Part shown: piece after piece, positions 1 to 6,364 of the stretch
How positions within the stretch are numbered: the first letter of the stretch is position 1
Layout: every line of letters starts with the position of its first letter
DNA from: UBA5216 sp963924885
GTDB taxonomy: Bacteria; Pseudomonadota; Gammaproteobacteria; Burkholderiales; SG8-41
NCBI GenBank assembly: GCA_963924885.1
Contig: CAWUUY010000098.1
Span: 1 to 6,364 of the forward strand
Direction of reading: 5' to 3'
DNA: 6,364 bases
The notes under the pieces: model-generated
What the model saw: the letters and a program-made list of their open reading frames with translations, nothing else
The model's database searches: none
What the model was told of the DNA's origin: nothing
Position numbers and translations under genes: made by a program

Positions 1-1125
1 CGCGCCAAAAAAGGCGTGGCCTTATCCGGCATCGCCGCCGGCAGCACCGCACTGTGTACCGTGGGACGCAGCGGCAACGATTTGCATTATCGCGGCTACG
101 ATATTTATGACATCGCCGAAACCTGCGAGTACGAAGAAATCGCGTTTCTGCTGATTCACGGCAAGTTACCGAATGCCGCCGAGCTCGCCAACTACAAAGC
201 CAAACTCAAAACCCTGCGCGGCCTACCGCAGGTCGTCAAGAACGTACTCGAAGCCCTGCCCGCCGCCGCGCACCCGATGGACGTGATGCGCACAGGCTGC
301 TCCGCGCTGGGCTGCGCGCTGCCGGAGAAAGACGATCACAACGTGCCCGGCGCGCGTGATATCGCCGACCGGCTGATCGCCTCGTTCGGCTCGATGCTGC
401 TTTACTGGTATCACTACAGCACCAATGGCAAACGCATCGAAGTCGAGACCGATGACGACTCCATCGGCGGCCATTTTCTGCACCTGTTGCAAGGCAAAAC
501 GCCGCAAGCGCCTGCCGTGAAAGCCATGCACACCTCGCTTAATCTGTATGCCGAGCATGAATTCAACGCCTCCACCTTCGCCTGCCGCGTAGTGGCGGGC
601 ACCGGCGCCGATATGCACTCGGCGATTGTCGGCGGCATCGGCGCGCTGCGCGGCCCCAAACACGGCGGTGCCAACGAAGTCGGCTTCGAAGTGATGAGCC
701 GCTACGAAACCCCCGACGACGCCGAAGCCGACATCATCAACCGCGTGCGTAACAAGGAAACCATTATCGGCTTCGGCCACGCGGTCTACACCGTCGCCGA
801 CCCGCGCAACAAAATCATCAAGGAAGTCGCGCGCAAACTGTCGAAGGACACCGGCGACCTGAAAATGTTCGACATCGCCGACCGCATCGAAGCCGTGATG
901 ATGCGCGAAAAAACCATGTTCGCGAACCTAGACTGGTTCTCCGCCGTGTCCTACAACAAACTCGGCGTGCCCACGCTGATGTTCACCCCAATCTTCGTCA
1001 TCTCGCGCACCGCCGGCTGGGCCGCGCACGTGATGGAGCAACGCGTGGATAACAAACTGATTCGTCCCACTGCGGTGTATACCGGGCCGGAAAATCGGAA
1101 GTTTGATCCGTTGAACAAACGTTAA
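1..1125 (+). CDS. prpC: 2-methylcitrate synthase PrpC (5' end outside window)
   Basis: Cytoplasmic enzyme that condenses propionyl-CoA with oxaloacetate to give 2-methylcitrate and CoA, the first step of the methylcitrate cycle. The citrate-synthase catalytic triad is visible, counting from the GTG at 16: His216 in GPKHGGANE, His255 in GFGHAVY and Asp306 in NLDWFSA. Their spacing (39 and 51 residues) equals that of the enterobacterial PrpC triad as I recall it (His235, His274, Asp325). PrpC rather than ordinary citrate synthase is supported by long near-identical stretches (SGNDLHYRGYDI, HPMDVMRTG, ETDDDSIGGHFLHLL, YAEHEFNASTF) and by prpD next door. The reading frame is open to base 1, and the codons before the GTG read RAKKG, matching the KPKKS that precedes VALSG in E. 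coli PrpC. About 14-15 N-terminal residues are therefore probably missing and the GTG at 16 is an internal Val. One small oddity is Ala after the second catalytic His, where Pro or Arg is usual. The gene ends in TAA, 136 bp before prpD. Confidence 0.96.
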   Translation, partial: RAKKGVALSGIAAGSTALCTVGRSGNDLHYRGYDIYDIAETCEYEEIAFLLIHGKLPNAAELANYKAKLKTLRGLPQVVKNVLEALPAAAHPMDVMRTGCSALGCALPEKDDHNVPGARDIADRLIASFGSMLLYWYHYSTNGKRIEVETDDDSIGGHFLHLLQGKTPQAPAVKAMHTSLNLYAEHEFNASTFACRVVAGTGADMHSAIVGGIGALRGPKHGGANEVGFEVMSRYETPDDAEADIINRVRNKETIIGFGHAVYTVADPRNKIIKEVARKLSKDTGDLKMFDIADRIEAVMMREKTMFANLDWFSAVSYNKLGVPTLMFTPIFVISRTAGWAAHVMEQRVDNKLIRPTAVYTGPENRKFDPLNKR

Positions 1126-1147
1126 AAAACACTTTAAAAACAAACCA

Positions 1148-1241
1148 TTAACCACAGATGAACACAAATAAACACAGATAAGGTCAAAATCAAAAATACA
1201 CTTCGTTGTTTTTGAAGTTATCTGTGTTCATCTGTGGTTAA
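1148..1241. repeat. Long imperfect palindrome with 10-bp tandem units in the prpC-prpD spacer
   Basis: The right arm (1218-1241, 24 bp) is the exact reverse complement of the left arm (1148-1181, 34 bp) once 10 bp of the left arm (1167-1176) are looped out: 1148-1166 pairs with 1223-1241, and 1177-1181 with 1218-1222. The central loop is 36 nt (1182-1217) and holds a small CTTC/GAAG pairing at its 3' end. The left arm is built of tandem 10-11 bp units: ACCACAGATGA, ACACAAATAA, ACACAGATAA. The extra unit in one arm suggests a unit was gained or lost. On the plus strand the hairpin is followed by an A-run, not a T-run, so it is not a canonical terminator for prpC. On the minus strand it is followed by T-rich sequence. 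From memory, similar ACCACAGATGAACACAGAT-type palindromes recur in many environmental bacterial genomes, so it may be a dispersed REP-like or MITE-like element. That recollection is unchecked. Confidence 0.85.
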
Positions 1242-1261
1242 AAAAGCCTTAAGGAATTCAT

Positions 1262-2704
1262 ATGTCCGCTGCCATTTCCAACACCCGCACCAAACCCGAC
1301 AAAGTCCTGACCGATATCGCCACTTACGCGGCTAAATATTCCATCAAGAGCGCCGAGGCATACAACACCGCGCGCCTGTGCCTGATGGACACGCTCGGTT
1401 GCGGGCTTGAGGCGCTTTCCTATCCCGCCTGCACCAAGCTGATGGGGCCGATTGTTCCCGGCACCATCGTGCCCAACGGCGCCAAAGTGCCGGGCACCTC
1501 GTATCAGCTCGATCCCGTTAGTGCCGCGTTCAACATCGGCTGCATGATCCGCTGGCTCGACTTTAACGATACCTGGCTCGCCGCCGAGTGGGGCCATCCG
1601 TCGGACAACCTGGGCGGCATTCTGGCTGCGGCGGATTGGCTGTCGCGCAATGCGGTGGCCGCGGGCAAGAAGCCGCTGACCATGCGCGACGTGCTGACCG
1701 GCATGATTAAAGCGCATGAGATTCAGGGTGTGATTGCGCTGGAGAACAGCTTTAATCGCGTCGGCCTCGACCACGTGGTGCTGGTGAAGGTCGCCTCCAC
1801 CGCCGTGGTCGCGCACATGCTGGGCTGCTCGTACGACGAAATCGTCAACGCGGTATCAAACGCGTGGATCGACGGCCAGTCGCTGCGCGCTTATCGTCAT
1901 GCGCCGCAAGCCGGCTCGCGCAAATCGTGGGCCGCTGGTGACGCCACCAGCCGCGCCGTGCGTCTGGCGCTGATGGCGTTGAAGGGCGAGATGGGCTATC
2001 CCGCCGCGCTTACCGCCAAGACCTGGGGCTTTTACGATGTGCTGTTCAAAGGCCAGCCGTTCAAGTTCACGCAAAGCTATCGCTCGTACGTGATGGAAAA
2101 CGTGTTGTTCAAGATTTCGTTCCCCGCCGAGTTTCATGCGCAGACGGCGGTGGAATGCGCGGTGACGCTGCATCCTGACGTCAAAGACCGCTTGAACGAC
2201 ATCAAAAAAATCGTCATCACCACCCACGAATCCGCGATCCGCATCATCGACAAAAAAGGCCCGCTCAATAACCCGGCTGACCGCGATCACTGCATCCAGT
2301 ACATGTGCGCCATCGGCCTCATCAAGGGCAACCTCACCGCCGCCGATTACGAAGAAGATGTGGCGCGCGATCCACGCGTCGATGCGCTGCGCGACAAAAT
2401 GGAGTGCGTCGAACACAAGCCCTGGACGCAAGATTATCTCGATCCGAAAAAACGCTCCATCGCCAACGCGATACAGGTTTTTTTCAAGGATGACAGCAAA
2501 ACCGCCAACGTCGCCGTGGAATACCCCATTGGCCACCGCCGCCGCCGCAAGGACGGCATTCCGCTGCTGGAAGCCAAGTTCCGCACCAATCTCGCGCGGC
2601 GCTTTGCCGACAAGCAGCGCGCGGCGATCTATGCGCTATGCAAGGATCAGAAAAAACTGGAGGCCACGCCCGTTCACGAATTTACCGATTTGTTCGCCCT
2701 GTAA
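1262..2704 (+). CDS. prpD: 2-methylcitrate dehydratase PrpD (MmgE/PrpD family)
   Basis: Cofactor-free cytoplasmic dehydratase that converts 2-methylcitrate to 2-methyl-cis-aconitate, the second step of the methylcitrate cycle. The 480 residues match the usual length (E. coli PrpD is about 483). Near-invariant PrpD blocks appear in order: LMDTLGCGLEAL (about 41-52), RWLDFNDTWLAAEWGHPSDN (97-116), KAHEIQG (150-156), ALENSFNRVGLDH (159-171), YRHAP (211-215), SRKSWAAGDATSRAVRLALM (219-238), VMENVLFKISFPAEFH (277-292) and KGPLNNPADRDHCIQYM (332-348). The N-terminal two thirds corresponds to the family's helical domain and the rest to its smaller alpha/beta domain. The ATG at 1262 is preceded by AAGGA at 1251-1255 with 6-bp spacing, and the N-terminus lines up with known PrpDs. 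It lies downstream of prpC on the same strand, so it is probably in the same operon, with a palindrome in the spacer. The presence of PrpD suggests this locus uses the PrpD route and not the alternative AcnD/PrpF pair common in many betaproteobacteria. A T7 run at 2478-2484 does not break the frame. Confidence 0.97.
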   Translation: MSAAISNTRTKPDKVLTDIATYAAKYSIKSAEAYNTARLCLMDTLGCGLEALSYPACTKLMGPIVPGTIVPNGAKVPGTSYQLDPVSAAFNIGCMIRWLDFNDTWLAAEWGHPSDNLGGILAAADWLSRNAVAAGKKPLTMRDVLTGMIKAHEIQGVIALENSFNRVGLDHVVLVKVASTAVVAHMLGCSYDEIVNAVSNAWIDGQSLRAYRHAPQAGSRKSWAAGDATSRAVRLALMALKGEMGYPAALTAKTWGFYDVLFKGQPFKFTQSYRSYVMENVLFKISFPAEFHAQTAVECAVTLHPDVKDRLNDIKKIVITTHESAIRIIDKKGPLNNPADRDHCIQYMCAIGLIKGNLTAADYEEDVARDPRVDALRDKMECVEHKPWTQDYLDPKKRSIANAIQVFFKDDSKTANVAVEYPIGHRRRRKDGIPLLEAKFRTNLARRFADKQRAAIYALCKDQKKLEATPVHEFTDLFAL

Positions 2705-2717
2705 GAGGAGACCCGCC

Positions 2718-3239
2718 ATGTTTCGCCTTACCTTGATTGCCGCCGCTGTTTGCGTTTCGTTTCACGCCGCCGCGCAGGACATGCCCAAGCTGAAACCGGG
2801 CCTGTGGGAAACCACCAGCGCCACCGCCGGTCAGAAAGGCGCGCCCGCCCACACCTCCAAGACGTCCATGTGCATGAACGACGCCGTGCAAAAAGACATG
2901 ATGGATTTCGGCAAGAGCATGGGCGCCCAATGCAGCAAGAACACCATCCGTCGCGACGGCAACAAGTACATCGGCGAAGCGGAGTGCAACTTTGGCGGAT
3001 CTACGATTAAGTCACAGTCGACCACCACCTTCACCGGCGACAGCGCCTATCGCGTGGAATCCCGCTCGACGTTCTCGCCGCCCATGGCCGGCATGAACGA
3101 ATCGTCCACCACGCAGGAAGCCAAACACGCCGGCGCCTGCCCGGCGGGAATGAAACCCGGCGACATGACCATGCCGGGTGGACGCACCATGAACATTGCC
3201 GACATGAAGGCGATGATGAATAAGGGCGCTAAGAAGTAG
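2718..3239 (+). CDS. Small exported DUF3617-type protein
   Basis: A 173-residue protein of unknown function, predicted to be periplasmic. Residues 1-19 form a Sec signal peptide: an Arg near the N-terminus, a hydrophobic stretch LTLIAAAVCV, then HAAA with likely cleavage before Gln20. The mature part opens with PKLKPGLWETTS (23-34). The KPGLWE motif followed by spaced cysteines is typical of DUF3617, an uncharacterised proteobacterial family. Four cysteines remain after cleavage (52, 72, 90, 141), enough for two disulphides. The mature chain is methionine-rich, about 15 Met, dense in the tail from 145 to 167. The start is set by the ATG at 2718 with GAGGAG at 2705-2710, 7 bp upstream. The frame is open well upstream inside prpD, but that part codes no family-like sequence and would bury the signal peptide. 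The gap after the prpD stop is only 13 bp, so the two genes are probably co-transcribed. No link to propionate metabolism is known to me. Cys12 does not sit in a good lipobox, so a lipoprotein is unlikely. Confidence 0.85.
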   Translation: MFRLTLIAAAVCVSFHAAAQDMPKLKPGLWETTSATAGQKGAPAHTSKTSMCMNDAVQKDMMDFGKSMGAQCSKNTIRRDGNKYIGEAECNFGGSTIKSQSTTTFTGDSAYRVESRSTFSPPMAGMNESSTTQEAKHAGACPAGMKPGDMTMPGGRTMNIADMKAMMNKGAKK

Positions 3240-3290
3240 CCGCGCCCATGATCAATATAACCTGTTGTTTTTAAACAATAATTTAAACTA
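3240..3290. other. AT-rich spacer between convergent genes, no clear terminator
   Basis: This 51-bp spacer lies between the stop of the plus-strand DUF3617 gene and the stop of the minus-strand monooxygenase gene, where a bidirectional terminator would be expected. Two weak candidates are visible. The first is a 6-bp GC stem, GGGCGC (3224-3229) with GCGCCC (3242-3247), whose loop contains the TAG stop; it has no T-run directly after it. The second is an AT-only hairpin, TTGTTT (3265-3270) with AAACAA (3273-3278), which could work in either direction but would be unstable. Neither is a convincing intrinsic terminator. Confidence 0.3.
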
Positions 3291-4379
3291 TCACTGACCT
3301 ATTGCGGCATTCACCTGCGGCATCACCTGGGTGGCCATCAACTCCATCGAGCGCCGCGCGAGTTTCGGGTCCACCCAGTCGTGGCCGCAGTATAGCAGCG
3401 TGCCGAAGTCGCCGATGGTCTCGCGGAACTTGAGGATTTGCTCCACCACCGAATCCACGCCGCCGGCGATCACCAGCGTGTCGAGCACGAACTCCACCGT
3501 CACGGCTTCATCGGGCATCGATAGATCGGGCTTGTAGATATTCGCCGCGCCGCGCGATTTGCGCTTGGTCAGCAGGTTCCAGAAATAAAATCCGTACGGA
3601 CCATCGAGCGACTTCGCGTAACGCTTGGCCGTGGCATCGTCGTCGGCGACAAAGATGCTTTTGCACACGCGCCAGTCCTGGCGGTTGGCCGGCAGCCCGG
3701 CGATCTCGCAGCCTTTCTCATAACTCGGAAAGTGCGTCGCCACCCAGTTAGGTTGCAAAAAATTCGCCGAGATCGGCTTCCAGCCGCGCTGCGCGGCCGC
3801 CGTCACGCCCTTGGAAAACGGCTCCACCACTGTCACCACAATCGGCGGGTGCGGCTGCTGGTAGGGCTTTAACATCACGCCCTGCCCGACTTCGGGAATC
3901 ATGGTCTCCGCCGTGGAAATGTTCCAGAACTCCCCCTTGAGATCGTATGGATGCTTCCCCGCCCAGATGCCGAGGATGTGGTTGATCGACTCGACAAACA
4001 TTTTAGTGCGGTCATTCTTGATGTTGCCGAACACTTCCTGATCCGAGCGCAAGCCGCCCGGCCCGATGCCGAACAGAAAGCGCCCTTCAAGCATGTGATC
4101 GATCATCGCCACGTTCGCCGCCACCGCCGCCGGATGGCTGTTGGGCAAATTCACCGTGCCGCTACCCAGTTTGATCTGCTTGGTCGCGTGCGCCAGGCTC
4201 GCGATAAACGCCAGGCACGACGGAATGTTTTCGCAAATATCCGTGGTGTGCTCGCCGATAAAGGCATCGCTGTAGCCAAGCTGATCCGCCAGCAGAATCG
4301 CCTCGCGATCCTCCTTCAGCGTCTGCGTGTAATTGCGCTCCGGCGGATGGATGGGCATGGTGAAAAAGCCGAGTTTCAT
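3291..4379 (-). CDS. Luciferase-like (LLM class) flavin-dependent monooxygenase
   Basis: A 362-residue cytoplasmic protein of the bacterial luciferase-like superfamily. These enzymes use reduced flavin from a separate reductase and oxygen to oxidise diverse small organics. Visible family features are the N-terminal strand MKLGFFTMP, the segment YSDAFIGEHTTD (36-47) whose His44 sits where the catalytic His44 of luciferase alpha lies, KLGSGTVNLPNSHPAAVAAN (70-89), the strand and loop DHMLEGRFLFGIGPGG (94-109) common to the TIM-barrel core, and the C-terminal IAGGVDSVVEQILKF segment (304-318) that precedes the last barrel strand. Length fits the family (about 330-390). It resembles the limonene-monooxygenase-like branch in general form, but the substrate cannot be read from sequence. 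The ATG at 4379 has GGGGAG at 4390-4395 upstream, 10 bp away, slightly long. It is last in an apparent operon behind two Bug/TctC binding proteins, 40 bp after the nearer one, which suggests it acts on the imported compound. No flavin reductase gene is in view. Confidence 0.9.
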   Translation of the reverse strand: MKLGFFTMPIHPPERNYTQTLKEDREAILLADQLGYSDAFIGEHTTDICENIPSCLAFIASLAHATKQIKLGSGTVNLPNSHPAAVAANVAMIDHMLEGRFLFGIGPGGLRSDQEVFGNIKNDRTKMFVESINHILGIWAGKHPYDLKGEFWNISTAETMIPEVGQGVMLKPYQQPHPPIVVTVVEPFSKGVTAAAQRGWKPISANFLQPNWVATHFPSYEKGCEIAGLPANRQDWRVCKSIFVADDDATAKRYAKSLDGPYGFYFWNLLTKRKSRGAANIYKPDLSMPDEAVTVEFVLDTLVIAGGVDSVVEQILKFRETIGDFGTLLYCGHDWVDPKLARRSMELMATQVMPQVNAAIGQ

Positions 4380-4419
4380 GTGGTTGTCACTCCCCGAATT
4401 GTTTTTGAACTGACGTGCG

Positions 4420-5397
4420 CTATTGCACCTCGATCCCCGCCTGCTTCACCACCCTGATCCACTTGGCGACTTCGGATTTGATGTAGGCCTCGTGCTCGTC
4501 GATGGAACTGCCGACCGGCTCCGCCCCCTGCTCCAGCAAAAACTTGCGGTTCGCTGAATCACGTAATGATGTCACCAGCGCGCCGTTCAACCGCTCTGCA
4601 ATCGCGCGCGGGATGCCCGTCGGGCCGATGTAGCTGAAGCCGCTGCTCACCACGTAGCCCGGCATGCCGGCCTCAATCATGGTCGGCACGTCTTTGGCGA
4701 AGCCCGCGCGTTTATCGCCGGTTTGCGCGATCAGCTTGATGCGACCTGTTTGCACGTGACCAGAGACCAGCGGCAGGCTAGAAAACTGCAACTGCACATG
4801 GCCCGCCACCAAGTCGATGATCGCCGGCCCCGCGCCTTTGTACGGCACGTGCACCACCTTGACACCTGCCATCGAATTGAAAAGCTCAATGGACATATGG
4901 CCCACTGTGGCGCGCCCCGACGATGAACCGAATAACTGCCCCGGCCGTGACTTAGCCAATGCGATCAGTTCCTTGACGTTTTTCACCGGCAGCGTCGGAT
5001 GCACCACCAGCCCACTCGGCACGTCCACAATCAACCCCAGCCCGATGAAATCCTTCACCGTGTCGTAGGGCATTTTTTTAATCATCGAGGGGTTGATGAC
5101 GAAACTCGCTGCGACCAAGCCGACGGTGTAACCATCCGGCACGCTTTTCGCGATGATCTCGCCGCCGATGGTGCCGCCGCCGCCCGCGCGGTAATCAAAC
5201 ACCAGTTGTTGGCCCAGCACTTCGGTCATTTTCGGTTGCAGCAAACGGAAAAACACATCGCTATTGCCGCCCGGCGCGGCGGGGTTCACCACGCGAATCA
5301 ACTTGTTCGGAAACCCTTGCGCGCTGGCCCACCCCGCCACCGCCACCATCACGCCAACCGCCGCCAAGGCGATAGCCCGGCCTCTACGATGATTCAA
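4420..5397 (-). CDS. Bug/TctC-family periplasmic solute-binding protein
   Basis: A 325-residue periplasmic receptor of the Bug family, the binding component of tripartite tricarboxylate transporters. Family members bind carboxylates or other small polar molecules between two lobes. A Sec signal peptide is clear: NHRRGR, then a hydrophobic stretch to about residue 22, then ASA with cleavage before Gln27. The mature part has the ligand-loop motif NPAAPGGNSD (38-47), RAGGGGTIGGE (70-80), PDGY (87-90), VPYKGAGPA (184-192) and DVPTMIEAGMPGY (236-248), all in the family order. The start is probably TTG at 5397-5395: AAGGAG (5404-5409) lies 6 bp upstream, and the first in-frame ATG (Met17) would destroy the signal peptide. 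The twin Arg near the N-terminus does not fit the full Tat motif. The gene begins 19 bp after the stop of another Bug gene and leads into the monooxygenase gene, so the three are probably one operon. No tctA or tctB is in view, so it may be an orphan receptor, which is common in this family. Ligand unknown. Confidence 0.93.
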   Translation of the reverse strand: MNHRRGRAIALAAVGVMVAVAGWASAQGFPNKLIRVVNPAAPGGNSDVFFRLLQPKMTEVLGQQLVFDYRAGGGGTIGGEIIAKSVPDGYTVGLVAASFVINPSMIKKMPYDTVKDFIGLGLIVDVPSGLVVHPTLPVKNVKELIALAKSRPGQLFGSSSGRATVGHMSIELFNSMAGVKVVHVPYKGAGPAIIDLVAGHVQLQFSSLPLVSGHVQTGRIKLIAQTGDKRAGFAKDVPTMIEAGMPGYVVSSGFSYIGPTGIPRAIAERLNGALVTSLRDSANRKFLLEQGAEPVGSSIDEHEAYIKSEVAKWIRVVKQAGIEVQ

Positions 5398-5403
5398 TTG
5401 ACT

Positions 5404-5409
5404 CTCCTT
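5404..5409 (-). promoter_or_regulatory. Ribosome binding site selecting a TTG start
   Basis: AAGGAG on the minus strand lies 6 bp before the TTG at 5397-5395. No in-frame ATG or GTG lies between this site and Met17 of the downstream Bug gene, and the signal peptide needs the residues between them. The site therefore decides the start as TTG. It sits inside the 19-bp gap after the upstream gene, whose end reads TAATGATG, so two out-of-place ATGs are close by; they lead only to short or unrelated frames. Confidence 0.75.
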
Positions 5410-5416
5410 GACATCA

Positions 5417-6364
5417 TTAATCTGTTTTGATTTTAGCCTCGCGCACCACCTTGCCCCACAGCGCGACTTCCTTCTTTAAAAACTCGCCGAACGCTTCCGG
5501 CGTGCCGCCCACCACCTCAACATCCTGACTGGTGAAGTGCTTGCGTATTTCACTCGAATTCAGAATGCGATTGAACTCTTTGTTCAGCTTGGCGATCACG
5601 GCCTTGGACGTGCCGGCAGGTGCTGCCACGCCCCAGAACACGCTGCCTTCACTCCCCGGCACGCCAGCTTCGGCCAGCGTGGGCACATCGGGTAACACCT
5701 TCATGCGCGTGGACGCGCTCACGCCCAGCGCGCGCACGCGGCCCGCCTTGATGAACGCCGCCGCGGCCGTGGGGTTGTTAAACATCACCGGCACCTGCCC
5801 CGCCGCCAGCGCCGTCATCGCCGGGCCGCTGCCTTTGTAGGGCACATGCACAAAATCCGTTTTGCTTGCCATCTTGAACAATTCCATGATGAGATGCGTG
5901 GACGAGCCATTGCCCGACGTGGCATAGGCCAGCGCGCCCGGCTTGGCGCGGGCCGCATCGACCAGTTCCTTCACGGTTTTATAAGGTGCCGCCGCCGGCA
6001 CCAGCAGCAGCGAGGGCGAGGTGCCCGCGTTAATCACCGGCGTGAAATCCTTCAGCGTGTCGATCTTGATGTCGGTATACAACGCGTTCAACACCACAAA
6101 CGGCACCGACACGATCAACAGCGTGTGCCCGTCCGGGTTGCCCTTGGCAGCAATCTCGGTGCCGATCACCGTGCCCGCGCCGCCGCGGTTATCCGCCACC
6201 GAACCGGGGGCGAAACCCTCGTTCAGCCCATGCACCAGAAAGCGCGCAAACACATCGTTGCCGCCACCTGGCGGAAACGGAATCACCATGCGGATGCCTT
6301 TGCCCTTGGTGGGGAAATCCGCTGTCGCCGTGGTGGATTGCGCCCACACCGAAGACACGCTTCC
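5417..6364 (-). CDS. Bug/TctC-family periplasmic solute-binding protein (5' end outside window)
   Basis: Second Bug-family receptor, 315 codons visible and open to the right edge. The first visible residues read GSVSSVWAQST, the tail of a signal peptide with VWA followed by Gln as the likely cleavage site. The true start and the hydrophobic core of the signal therefore lie past the window, and the GTG at 6358 is an internal Val. Mature family motifs, numbered from that Val, are IRMVIPFPPGGGNDVFAR (22-39), the ligand loop, then NRGGAGTVIGTEIAAK, PDGHT, TSGNGSSTHLIMELF, FVHVPYKGSGPAMTALAAGQ, and DVPTLAEAGVPG. These are closer to the family consensus than in its downstream neighbour; the two proteins align along their length but are clearly diverged, so this is not a recent duplication. 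It is the first visible gene of the minus-strand operon; any promoter is off-window. Ligand unknown. Confidence 0.94.
   Translation of the reverse strand, partial: GSVSSVWAQSTTATADFPTKGKGIRMVIPFPPGGGNDVFARFLVHGLNEGFAPGSVADNRGGAGTVIGTEIAAKGNPDGHTLLIVSVPFVVLNALYTDIKIDTLKDFTPVINAGTSPSLLLVPAAAPYKTVKELVDAARAKPGALAYATSGNGSSTHLIMELFKMASKTDFVHVPYKGSGPAMTALAAGQVPVMFNNPTAAAAFIKAGRVRALGVSASTRMKVLPDVPTLAEAGVPGSEGSVFWGVAAPAGTSKAVIAKLNKEFNRILNSSEIRKHFTSQDVEVVGGTPEAFGEFLKKEVALWGKVVREAKIKTD

Noticed and set aside
16..18. GTG as the start of prpC.
   Set aside because: The frame is open to the window edge and the codons before it match the N-terminal region of known PrpC, so the true start is upstream.
223..780. 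Long minus-strand open frame opposite prpC, and similar long antisense frames opposite prpD and the Bug genes.
   Set aside because: They are antisense shadows typical of GC-rich coding DNA, with low-complexity His/Ala/Gly/Arg-rich translations and no recognisable family.
1212..1240. Possible promoter (TTGAAG, 17 bp, TGGTTA) before prpD.
   Set aside because: The -10 hexamer is very poor and the bases are explained by the palindrome arm.
1255..1264. Adjacent GAATTC and CATATG at the prpD start, resembling a cloning junction.
   Set aside because: The sequence on both sides is natural-looking and consistent with a normal ribosome binding site; two 6-bp sites together can arise by chance.
2358..2717. 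Open frame running from inside prpD into the DUF3617 gene, possibly a longer protein or a frameshift fusion at the T7 run (2478-2484).
   Set aside because: The prpD frame is intact to its natural end, the upstream extension has no family-like sequence, and the ATG at 2718 has its own ribosome binding site and a proper signal peptide.
5380..5397. Twin-arginine (Tat) signal in the middle Bug protein.
   Set aside because: The two Arg are not followed by the expected hydrophobic consensus; an ordinary Sec signal peptide explains the N-terminus.
6356..6358. GTG as the start of the last Bug gene.
   Set aside because: It falls inside the end of a signal peptide; the frame stays open to the right edge.

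Overview
The window looks like a GC-rich proteobacterial chromosome segment, most likely from a betaproteobacterium (Burkholderiales-like). This rests on two things: strongly conserved methylcitrate-cycle genes, and two periplasmic binding proteins of the Bug/TctC family, which is greatly expanded in that group. The lineage is inferred from protein style only. Coding density is very high, no stretch over 300 bases lacks a gene, and I see no tRNA, rRNA, CRISPR, insertion sequence or phage gene.

Left half, plus strand (1-3239): the 3' part of prpC (2-methylcitrate synthase, cut by the left edge), a 136-bp AT-rich spacer with a long imperfect palindrome, prpD (2-methylcitrate dehydratase), and 13 bp later a small secreted DUF3617-type protein. 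PrpC condenses propionyl-CoA with oxaloacetate to 2-methylcitrate, and PrpD dehydrates it to 2-methyl-cis-aconitate. This is the core of propionate disposal. The partner genes prpB and any prpR or prpE would lie left of the window, if present.

Right half, minus strand (3291-6364): read in transcription order, a Bug/TctC solute-binding protein (its 5' end is cut by the right edge), a second divergent Bug/TctC protein 19 bp downstream with a probable TTG start, and a luciferase-like flavin-dependent monooxygenase 40 bp further on. This looks like one operon for capture and oxidation of an unidentified small molecule. No TctA/TctB membrane components are in view. The two gene blocks converge on a 51-bp AT-rich spacer at 3240-3290.

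Both edge genes extend beyond the window: the GTG codons at 16 and 6358 are internal codons, not true starts. I found no clear evidence of a previously undescribed system. The most interesting items are the palindromic repeat inside the prpC-prpD spacer, the attachment of a DUF3617 gene to prpD, and the paired Bug proteins with the monooxygenase.
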